8,345 nt of DNA, taken from the NCBI GenBank assembly GCA_020443005.1, contig JAGRJA010000509.1, forward strand, positions 1 to 8,345, given 5' to 3'. Shown here one piece after another: positions 1 to 5,251 of the stretch. Source of the DNA: Pseudomonadales bacterium (GTDB lineage Bacteria; Pseudomonadota; Gammaproteobacteria; Pseudomonadales; UBA7239). Every line of letters starts with the position of its first letter. The first letter of the stretch is position 1. The notes below the pieces were generated by a model. It had not been told where the DNA came from and searched no databases. It saw only the letters and a program-made list of their open reading frames with translations. The position numbers and the translations under genes are program-made.

Positions 1-510
1 AGCATCATGAAAACGCAGCTGTAAACCCGCATTAACAGTGTAAAGCTGGTCATAATTAACCGGCTTGAGCAGTTTCAAAACCTTCCTGACATCTTCAAGG
101 GTGTAGAGGGGTTTCTGAAGTTTCTTTTTACCGGCTCTCTGCAAACGCTTGTTTTCATATTCAAGGTCTTTTTCATAGATGTGAAAAGAATCTTCCAGCA
201 GTATCTTGACCAGCTGCTTCGTGGCAGGGGTACAAAATATTTTTCCGGAAAAGCCCTTGTGAACCAGCAGGGGTAAAAGACCTGTATGATCGAGGTGGGC
301 ATGAGACAGAATGACATAATCAATGGTTTGCGGGTCAAAAGGAAAACCTTCTTCCTTGAGACGACGAATTGAATCGCGCCCCTGATGCATACCACAGTCC
401 AGCAACAGACTTGCAAAAGGTGTCTCCACCAGGTGGCAGGAACCCGTAACTTCCCTGGCTGCACCGAGAAAAGTCACAGAGCACTCTTTGTTTTCAATAT
501 TCAACAACAT
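1..510 (-). CDS. MBL-fold (beta-CASP/RNA-type) metallo-hydrolase, C-terminus cut by window edge
   Basis: This is a metal-dependent hydrolase of the metallo-beta-lactamase fold, most like the RNA-processing exonuclease group (COG1236/Ysh1-like). The first 170 residues are present and the reading frame is open to base 1. Seen: the family-typical N-terminus FLGAAREVTGSCHLVE at residues 14-29, LLLDCGMHQG at 35-44, and the zinc-binding motif HAHLDH at 70-75 followed by TGLLP. The last visible residues, RFHDA, should lead into the next metal-ligand motif (usually HDAGHILGS), which lies outside the window, as does any beta-CASP domain. The start is uncertain. The ATG at 510 has the purine-rich AAGAGGA almost touching it; in-frame TTG codons at 507 and 504 give better spacing. 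It begins 12 bp after the stress-protein stop, so the two are probably co-transcribed. RNA as substrate is inferred from the family. Confidence 0.85.
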   Translation of the reverse strand, partial: MLLNIENKECSVTFLGAAREVTGSCHLVETPFASLLLDCGMHQGRDSIRRLKEEGFPFDPQTIDYVILSHAHLDHTGLLPLLVHKGFSGKIFCTPATKQLVKILLEDSFHIYEKDLEYENKRLQRAGKKKLQKPLYTLEDVRKVLKLLKPVNYDQLYTVNAGLQLRFHDA

Positions 511-522
511 TTCCTCTTCAAG

Positions 523-1362
523 TCAGGGCCTTAGAACAAGGACATCTGAAGCAATAAATCGTAACAACCTTTCGGCGGTATTACCCAGTAAAAACCCTTT
601 GGCCCCTTTTCGACCAATACTCCCAACCAAAACCAGATCAGCCTTGATGGTATGCGCACAATGGGAAATGACTTTTTCAACAAGACCCGCACGAACATGT
701 ATTTTGGCATGATCGAAATTGGCCGATTGCAGAAGGTTATCGATTTTTTGGTGATACATTGCGCTATGTTTTTGTTCTTTCGCAGACAAGTCGGTGATAT
801 CCAGTTCAAGAAGTGGTTTTGCGACGGGTATACAACTTACAACATGCATTTTTGCAGGCAGGAATGCCGAATAGGATGCCATTGTCGCAATGACTTTTTT
901 ATTCAAGGCCACCTGAACCGGCTTTTCGGACTTCACATCCAGACTTCCCAGAATAACAGGGTTCTTTTTCCATTGTTTTTGACCGGCAATCAATACCGAA
1001 CAGGGAGCCAGTCGAATCAGCTTCCAGTCAGTCGGGGTATAAAAATCGGTTTCGGAGCGATGCCCTGTCTTGATCAAAAGATCGAAATCACCTTTTTTAC
1101 AAAAGGAAAGCACCCAGTCTGCGATATCCTTGGCGACGACAACATCCACGCTAACACTACCCATTTTGCTCAAATCAGCACATTGTTCTTTCAAAGTGAC
1201 ATATTCTCGATCAAGATCACTTTTGGTGTAGGCCCTGGCTTCGCTGAGAAATCTCAGGACGGTAATTCTGGCTTTAACCCCCTGACACAAAAGAGCGGCC
1301 TTTCTCAATGCTGTTTTTTTGCTTTCCAGTTGATCGGCCACAACAAGAATATTTGCGAACAT
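523..1362 (-). CDS. uspE: Tandem-domain universal stress protein (UspE-like)
   Basis: This is a 279-residue cytoplasmic protein with two Usp domains in tandem, roughly residues 1-130 and 135-279, matching the usual length of UspE. Each half begins its core with a hydrophobic beta strand (NILVVAD near the N-terminus, KVIATMA near 157). The second domain keeps a nucleotide-binding-type signature near the C-terminus: G247-x2-G250-x9-G260-N-T, then a last strand DVLVLRP. The first domain lacks that glycine motif but has FYTPTDWKLIR followed by APCSVLIA, a pattern I associate with UspE. Family knowledge: UspE-type proteins are linked to stress survival, motility and adhesion; the biochemical activity is unclear. 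The ATG has a good upstream ribosome site (AGAAGGA, with AAGGG closer in). It is followed after 12 bp by the MBL hydrolase. The symbol is by domain similarity only. Confidence 0.9.
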   Translation of the reverse strand: MFANILVVADQLESKKTALRKAALLCQGVKARITVLRFLSEARAYTKSDLDREYVTLKEQCADLSKMGSVSVDVVVAKDIADWVLSFCKKGDFDLLIKTGHRSETDFYTPTDWKLIRLAPCSVLIAGQKQWKKNPVILGSLDVKSEKPVQVALNKKVIATMASYSAFLPAKMHVVSCIPVAKPLLELDITDLSAKEQKHSAMYHQKIDNLLQSANFDHAKIHVRAGLVEKVISHCAHTIKADLVLVGSIGRKGAKGFLLGNTAERLLRFIASDVLVLRP

Positions 1363-1408
1363 ACCCTTCCTTCTAATTCGATTTTTATGAAAATGAAATG
1401 AAGTGACG

Positions 1409-1436
1409 ATTGTAAGCCTTTAGGCTCATCAGTCGA
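1409..1436 (-). promoter_or_regulatory. Candidate promoter of the uspE-MBL operon
   Basis: On the minus strand there is TCGACT (bases 1431-1436, 4 of 6 to the -35 consensus), a 16-bp spacer, and TACAAT (bases 1409-1414, 5 of 6 to the -10 consensus). Transcription would start near 1402, giving a leader of about 40 bases before the uspE ATG. The spacer carries an inverted repeat, AGCCT-TT-AGGCT on the plus strand (1415-1426), which could be an operator or chance. The call rests on consensus matching alone. Confidence 0.35.
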
Positions 1437-1480
1437 TAGCATTTGAAAGAAATCAAGGAATTTTTATCGGGATTGTTGAT

Positions 1481-1499
1481 TTGAGGCAATGCCACTCAA
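1481..1499. repeat. Small inverted repeat / hairpin downstream of the 5'-nucleotidase gene
   Basis: TTGAG (1481-1485) and CTCAA (1495-1499) are inverted copies, with an inner GGC/GCC complementarity that partly overlaps the outer arm. It lies about 34 bp past the 5'-nucleotidase stop and upstream of uspE. On the minus strand the hairpin is not followed by a U-run, the T-rich stretch lying before it, so it does not read as a standard intrinsic terminator. It may mark the 3' end of the nucleotidase transcript. The rest of the gap (1363-1532) holds only the candidate uspE promoter. Confidence 0.3.
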
Positions 1500-1532
1500 G
1501 CAAACCGCAAAAAACAAAAACCATGAAGACGA

Positions 1533-2447
1533 TCAGGGATTATTGGCAATACCGTGGGGCACATGTCCGGTCGCCACATGACGACTGGCCGATGCACAAT
1601 GCGTCTTCTGGTCATCAAAAAACACATCTGCACCATAGATACGAAGAAACTCCCCCTTATCAAGCCCCCCCAAAAACAGACACTCATCAATCCTGACCTG
1701 CCATTCCCTCAAGGTTCTTATCACTCTTTCGTGGGCTGGAGCGCATCTGGCGGTTACCAGTGCAGTCCTTATCGGGCATTCGTCCACTTTGAAATCTCGT
1801 TGAATCAGATGTAACTGCTCGAGAAATGCCCGGAACGGTCCTCCCATCAGCGGGGTCTTGGCTGAATTTTTTTCACTTTTGGCAAAAGCAAGTAAACCAT
1901 CATTTTTGTAGATTCTTTCTGCCTCATCAGAAAAAAGAACCGAGTCTCCATCAAAAGCAAAACGCAATTCTCTTTTAGATGAGAAATCCTGTTTTTCGGG
2001 TGCCGGAATAAGTGTCGCGGCAGCAATACCGTTTTCCAGTGCAGAGCGTACATCCTCCGATTCAGTAGAAAGGAAAAGATGACAACCAAACGCTGAAACA
2101 TAGCGGTACGGTTTCTGGCCACCGCAGAATGCTGCCCGGGTTATATCGAGGCCATGATGCTGTATCGAATTGAAAATCCTCAAACCGGTATCAGCTGTAT
2201 TTCTGGAGAGCAGAATAACTTCAACTCTGGGAGCATCCTGAAAACTTTCATTAATCGATAACAGTTTTCTTACCAGCGGAAACCCCTCCCCCGGCGCCAA
2301 CGGCTCATCCTCCCGCGCAATCTGGTATTCGGCATAAGCCCTTACACCCTCCTGTTCATAGACCTGATGACTTTCATCCAGATTGAAAAGCGCTCTTGAG
2401 GAAATAGCGATAACGAGTTTTTTGTCATTAGGCGTTTGTGCTGTCAT
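1533..2447 (-). CDS. 5'-nucleotidase, cytosolic type I-like (HAD superfamily)
   Basis: This is a 304-residue protein of the 5-nucleotidase family related to animal cytosolic 5'-nucleotidase I (Pfam 5-nucleotidase). Such enzymes remove phosphate from nucleoside monophosphates, typically AMP, in the cytoplasm. Seen: the family N-terminus AISSRALFNLDES at about residues 14-26; the HAD catalytic motif FDGDSVLFSDE with D166 and D168; LVTAR with T232 as likely motif II; and FFDDQKTH with D278/D279 as the metal-binding acidic pair. All expected HAD residues are present, so it looks active. I chose the ATG at 2447 because GGGAGAG lies 8 bases before it and the family motif begins soon after. An in-frame ATG at 2516 would add 23 unconserved residues, has no ribosome site and lies close to the alr promoter. 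The gene is divergent from alr and upstream of uspE in the same direction, 170 bp away. The nucleotide preferred in vivo cannot be read from sequence. Confidence 0.9.
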   Translation of the reverse strand: MTAQTPNDKKLVIAISSRALFNLDESHQVYEQEGVRAYAEYQIAREDEPLAPGEGFPLVRKLLSINESFQDAPRVEVILLSRNTADTGLRIFNSIQHHGLDITRAAFCGGQKPYRYVSAFGCHLFLSTESEDVRSALENGIAAATLIPAPEKQDFSSKRELRFAFDGDSVLFSDEAERIYKNDGLLAFAKSEKNSAKTPLMGGPFRAFLEQLHLIQRDFKVDECPIRTALVTARCAPAHERVIRTLREWQVRIDECLFLGGLDKGEFLRIYGADVFFDDQKTHCASASRHVATGHVPHGIANNP

Positions 2448-2527
2448 CTCATCAACTCTCCCGAATCGCGGTGTATGAACAATGTAAATAGCTTTAACAG
2501 TCATACTATGGCACAAAAAGACAGAAA

Positions 2528-2557
2528 TTGACGCAAAATCGAGCCAGCCTGCATAAT
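2528..2557 (+). promoter_or_regulatory. Predicted sigma70-type promoter of alr
   Basis: TTGACG (2528-2533, 5 of 6 to consensus), an 18-bp spacer and CATAAT (2552-2557, 5 of 6 to consensus) form the best promoter match in the window. Transcription would start near 2564, giving a leader of about 80 bases before the alr ATG. The region 2448-2644 is divergent, so it must also carry the promoter of the leftward 5'-nucleotidase, for which I found no convincing match. Confidence 0.6.
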
Positions 2558-2594
2558 CGTCCTACTGAATTCAGAGGACACCCTTGCCTCGATA

Positions 2595-2607
2595 GTGTAA
2601 GTTACAC
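2595..2607. promoter_or_regulatory. Perfect 13-bp palindrome in the alr leader, candidate operator
   Basis: GTGTAA and TTACAC are perfect inverted arms around a single G. The element lies about 30 bases downstream of the predicted alr transcription start and 37 bases before the ATG. A short dyad with AT-rich inner arms suits a dimeric helix-turn-helix repressor blocking transcription. A 1-base loop rules out an RNA hairpin using all six pairs. I cannot assign it to a known regulator. Confidence 0.35.
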
Positions 2608-2644
2608 AGATATTACAGATACCTACCATAAACGCGCCCTGAAC

Positions 2645-3721
2645 ATGCACAAACCGATAACTTATGCCGAGATTGACCTTGACGCACTACAGCAAAACCT
2701 TTGCAGGGCGCGCCAATTCGCCGGTTCACGAAAACTAATGGCTGTTATCAAAGCCGACGCCTATGGTCACGGCATGGAAGATGTAGCCAGAAGGCTCTCG
2801 AACCATTGCGACGGTTTTGCCGTTGCCCGCTTTGAAGAAGTCATGGCCTTAAGGAAGGCCATCCCCAATGCCAGAATACTTTGGCTTTCAGGGCCATCGA
2901 ATAGCTTTGAATGCACCCAGGCTCTCAATTCAAATATCGATCTCGTTATCCATGACTTTTCTCAATTAGCACTTCTCAAAAAGCCGGAATGCAGAATTGG
3001 CAAACATAGACTCTGGCTGAAAATGGATACCGGAATGCACCGGCTCGGTTTTTTACCGAATGATTTTGATCGGGTATTTAATGCGGTTCACACAAGCTTC
3101 CCCGATTCGGAAATAACACTGATTTCCCACTTTTCTTCGGCTGATGAGCCTGAAAGTGGTATCACAAACAAACAGGTTTCAATATTTTCAAATCACCTGC
3201 CAAACAAAAAGCTGCCTTTGAGCCTTTGTAATTCAGCCGCATTGATGTATCACAAAACGATTGCTGACGACTGGGTACGGCCGGGTTTAATGCTTTACGG
3301 TGTTCCGCCATGCCCTGAGCGTCAAAACGCATTGGTGCCAGTGATGTCGTTCTTTTCCAGCGTTATTGCCATAAAGGAAATCGCGGCAGGTGAATGCGTT
3401 GGTTACGGTTGTCGATGGACTGCCGCTGAAAAAACCCGAATTGCTATCGTTGCAGCAGGTTATGGCGATGGTTATCCCGTACAGGCGCCGGATGGCACAC
3501 CAGTTTGGGTGCGTGGCAAACGCTGCCCGATTGTCGGGCGAGTATCTATGGACATGCTCTGTGTGAACTGTACTGATGTTGACGAACTGAGCATTGGTGA
3601 GCAGGTGGAACTTTGGGGAAAAAACCTGCCTGTCAGTGAAATCGCCGATTATTGCAAACTCATTCCTTACGCTCTTCTGACCGGTGTCACGAAGAGGGTG
3701 AAACGCATACCGGTCAATTAA
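2645..3721 (+). CDS. alr: Alanine racemase (PLP-dependent)
   Basis: It interconverts L- and D-alanine in the cytoplasm, supplying D-alanine for peptidoglycan. The product is 358 residues, the usual size for bacterial Alr. Seen: the N-terminal barrel entry AEIDLDAL (residues 8-15); the PLP-binding lysine K36 in AVIKADAYGHG; the substrate-side motif RPGLMLYGV; the second catalytic base Y254 in VGYGCRWTA; and GRVSMDM in the C-terminal beta domain. Both catalytic residues are present, so it should be active. The ATG at 2645 is chosen because family similarity starts directly after it. The open frame extends upstream to 2528, but that stretch contains the promoter and resembles nothing. No clear Shine-Dalgarno sequence precedes the ATG (CGCCCTGAAC), which suggests modest translation. 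It converges with the D-cysteine desulfhydrase gene, 22 bp between stops. It could be the biosynthetic or the catabolic type; it is not next to a D-amino-acid dehydrogenase. Confidence 0.95.
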   Translation: MHKPITYAEIDLDALQQNLCRARQFAGSRKLMAVIKADAYGHGMEDVARRLSNHCDGFAVARFEEVMALRKAIPNARILWLSGPSNSFECTQALNSNIDLVIHDFSQLALLKKPECRIGKHRLWLKMDTGMHRLGFLPNDFDRVFNAVHTSFPDSEITLISHFSSADEPESGITNKQVSIFSNHLPNKKLPLSLCNSAALMYHKTIADDWVRPGLMLYGVPPCPERQNALVPVMSFFSSVIAIKEIAAGECVGYGCRWTAAEKTRIAIVAAGYGDGYPVQAPDGTPVWVRGKRCPIVGRVSMDMLCVNCTDVDELSIGEQVELWGKNLPVSEIADYCKLIPYALLTGVTKRVKRIPVN

Positions 3722-3724
3722 AGG

Positions 3725-3742
3725 TGACAGATCAGTTTGTCA
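3725..3742. terminator. Weak hairpin between convergent alr and desulfhydrase genes
   Basis: TGACA (3725-3729) and TGTCA (3738-3742) form a 5-bp stem with an 8-base loop in the 22-bp gap between the two convergent stop codons. Its position suits a shared bidirectional terminator, but the stem is short and AT-rich and neither side has a true U-run. Low confidence. Confidence 0.25.
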
Positions 3743-3743
3743 G

Positions 3744-4754
3744 TCAATAAAATTTATCCCGTTGCGAGTACAAGCCAAATACGCCACCAGTATGTAAAAA
3801 AAGAATATTGGCGCTTGCGTTGAATGTTCCTTTCCCGATTTCACGGATCAAACCGTTAAACGCCTTGCCGGTATATATCGGATCGAGAATGAGGCCTTGC
3901 GATCTCGCCATTTCCTTGATGGTTTCTATAACCTCCTTATCTGCCTTTGCATAACCGGCTCCCACATAACCATCAATGATATTGATGTCCAGTTCATTAA
4001 CATCAATATCTCTGATGTCATATTTTCTGTGCCATTCGATCAGATCCTGACGAACTTTTTGTTTGAAATACACAGCATTATCGCAAACATTGATGCCATG
4101 AACCTGTGCACCCAGTTTATAGATTGCATTTCCAGCTATCAGCCCAGCCAGGGTACCACCTGAACCGGTTGCGCAGACAATATCGGTAAAACGGGTTTGG
4201 GTTGTTGCACAAAATTCGCTTATTTCCTGACAGGCATTGACATAACCCCACACCCCCGTGCCGTCACTCGCGCCCATGGGTATAAAATAAGGGGTTTCAC
4301 CTTTCGCCTGATAATCGCTCATCAATCCGGCAAGAATACGATTAAAGTGCGCCTTGAAATCTCGTGATGAATAACAAGATATTTCAGCGCCAACAATATG
4401 ATTTATAAAGAAATTCCCATCAGGATTGTCAAGCTCTCCAGCCTCTCCTCTTAATATAAGGTGACACTGAAGACCCAACTGGGCTGCCAGCAGGACCGTT
4501 GTTCTGCAGTGATTGGACTGAACTCCTCCACAAGTAATCAGCACAGTTGCTTTGTTCGCAAGCGCGTCAGCAAGCACAAATTCCAGCTTGCGTACCTTAT
4601 TGCCCGAAGTTACAGCGCCCGTCTGATCATCGCGCTTAATGAAAATCGAGCAGTCACCAAAAGCGTGTTTTTCTGGAAAACGAGTGAGGGCCTGAATCGG
4701 TGTCGGTAACTGTGCCAGCGACAATCTGTCTGGATACTGAATAAATTCCCCCAT
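3744..4754 (-). CDS. dcyD: D-cysteine desulfhydrase-like PLP enzyme (ACC deaminase family)
   Basis: This is a 336-residue fold-type II PLP enzyme that most likely cleaves D-cysteine to pyruvate, ammonia and sulfide. Seen: IFIKRDDQTG, then SGNKVRKLEF with the PLP lysine K53; GGVQSNHCR with S80; the phosphate-binding loop ATGSGGTLAG; DPIYTGKA with Y294-T295; and the C-terminal HTGGVFGLY. Family knowledge: true ACC deaminases have Tyr-Glu at the 294/295 position, whereas D-cysteine desulfhydrases have Tyr-Thr or Tyr-Ser. T295 therefore argues against ACC deaminase. The sequence resembles plant-type D-cysteine desulfhydrases (GNKVRKLEF, QSNHCR, VCDNAVYF) more than E. coli DcyD as I recall it. L-cysteate sulfo-lyase belongs to the same family and is the main alternative. 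The gene starts 13 bp after yajC, so it is probably read from the yajC promoter; its own ribosome site is weak. Substrate is inferred. Confidence 0.82.
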   Translation of the reverse strand: MGEFIQYPDRLSLAQLPTPIQALTRFPEKHAFGDCSIFIKRDDQTGAVTSGNKVRKLEFVLADALANKATVLITCGGVQSNHCRTTVLLAAQLGLQCHLILRGEAGELDNPDGNFFINHIVGAEISCYSSRDFKAHFNRILAGLMSDYQAKGETPYFIPMGASDGTGVWGYVNACQEISEFCATTQTRFTDIVCATGSGGTLAGLIAGNAIYKLGAQVHGINVCDNAVYFKQKVRQDLIEWHRKYDIRDIDVNELDINIIDGYVGAGYAKADKEVIETIKEMARSQGLILDPIYTGKAFNGLIREIGKGTFNASANILFLHTGGVFGLYSQRDKFY

Positions 4755-4767
4755 ACCGGAAGCGCAA

Positions 4768-5106
4768 TTACTGAATGGATTTTATCGTGCCTTTAGGCAA
4801 CACAGCATGCACGAAGGCTTTTTGAAATTTGAGCTCGATGTTATTACCCGTCGAAAGAATCAGGTAATCTCCTTCAACCTTGACGATTTTCCCCAACATG
4901 CCGGAAGTCATAACAACCTCATCACCTTTATCGAGATTCGCAACAAGGGAATCGTGTTCCTTCTGCTTCTTTTTTTGGGGGCGAATAATCATAAAATACA
5001 TCAAGACAAACAGCCCGATCATCATTATAAGAAACTGCATGTCAGGCCCTTGTGGCTGTGCTGCGGTTTGTGATTGCGCAATTGCTTCGGGTATAAAAAA
5101 ACTCAT
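4768..5106 (-). CDS. yajC: YajC, Sec translocase accessory subunit
   Basis: This is a 112-residue inner-membrane protein that joins SecD and SecF to form the SecDF-YajC complex assisting SecYEG export; it has also been seen bound to AcrB. Seen: a short N-terminal segment, one transmembrane helix at about residues 23-41 (MQFLIMMIGLFVLMYFMI), the hallmark IRPQKKKQKEH directly after it, then a small cytoplasmic domain with GDEVVMTSGMLGKI and a strand-rich end. Length is normal. The start has AAGG with a 6-base spacer. Family knowledge: yajC is usually found as tgt-yajC-secD-secF. Here it is followed by a PLP enzyme and preceded by a divergent sulfite reductase gene, with no secD, secF or tgt in the window, which is unusual. 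Confidence 0.93.
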   Translation of the reverse strand: MSFFIPEAIAQSQTAAQPQGPDMQFLIMMIGLFVLMYFMIIRPQKKKQKEHDSLVANLDKGDEVVMTSGMLGKIVKVEGDYLILSTGNNIELKFQKAFVHAVLPKGTIKSIQ

Positions 5107-5145
5107 CGTTAACCTTGCCTGTCTGGGAATAATAATCGGGACGCT

Positions 5146-5174
5146 AATTTAACCGCTTTCAAGTTCAAGGGCAA
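5146..5174 (-). promoter_or_regulatory. Candidate promoter for yajC
   Basis: On the minus strand there is TTGCCC (5169-5174, 4 of 6), a 17-bp spacer and TAAATT (5146-5151, 4 of 6). Transcription would begin near 5139, about 33 bases before the yajC ATG. The spacing is ideal but the hexamers are mediocre. Confidence 0.35.
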
Positions 5175-5187
5175 ATATTCAGATTCG

Positions 5188-5208
5188 CTATTAAGTGGCC
5201 AGTTATAG
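5188..5208. promoter_or_regulatory. Imperfect dyad over the probable cysI promoter
   Basis: A TGGCCA core (5196-5201) is flanked by a G on each side, then TAA on the left and TTA on the right, then CTA/TAG outer arms. One extra T on the left breaks perfect symmetry. The right arm merges with TATAGT (5204-5209) and TAAAAT (5209-5214), both plausible -10 hexamers for cysI. No acceptable -35 hexamer sits at the right distance from either. That would fit an activator-dependent promoter; cys genes are commonly controlled by CysB, but I cannot recognise a CysB site with confidence. Confidence 0.3.
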
Positions 5209-5251
5209 TAAAATTCGCGCTCGAATTTCATGACTACAGGCCCACACCCGC

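Noticed and set aside
75..464. 129-codon minus-strand open frame
   Set aside because: It is out of frame with the MBL hydrolase, whose frame carries HAHLDH and the family N-terminus. This is a shadow.
652..1401. Long open frame (249 codons) on the plus strand
   Set aside because: It lies antisense to uspE, has no family resemblance and is rich in Cys, Phe and His as reverse-frame translations often are. The minus-strand Usp protein is unambiguous.
2448..2516. 23-residue N-terminal extension of the 5'-nucleotidase
   Set aside because: There is no ribosome site before the upstream ATG, while GGGAGAG precedes the ATG at 2447.
2528..2644. N-terminal extension of alanine racemase from a TTG start
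   Set aside because: The TTG is itself the -35 hexamer of the predicted promoter, and the 39 extra residues resemble nothing. Family similarity begins right after the ATG at 2645.
3744..4754. ACC deaminase assignment
   Set aside because: The residue after the catalytic Tyr294 is Thr, not the Glu typical of ACC deaminases.
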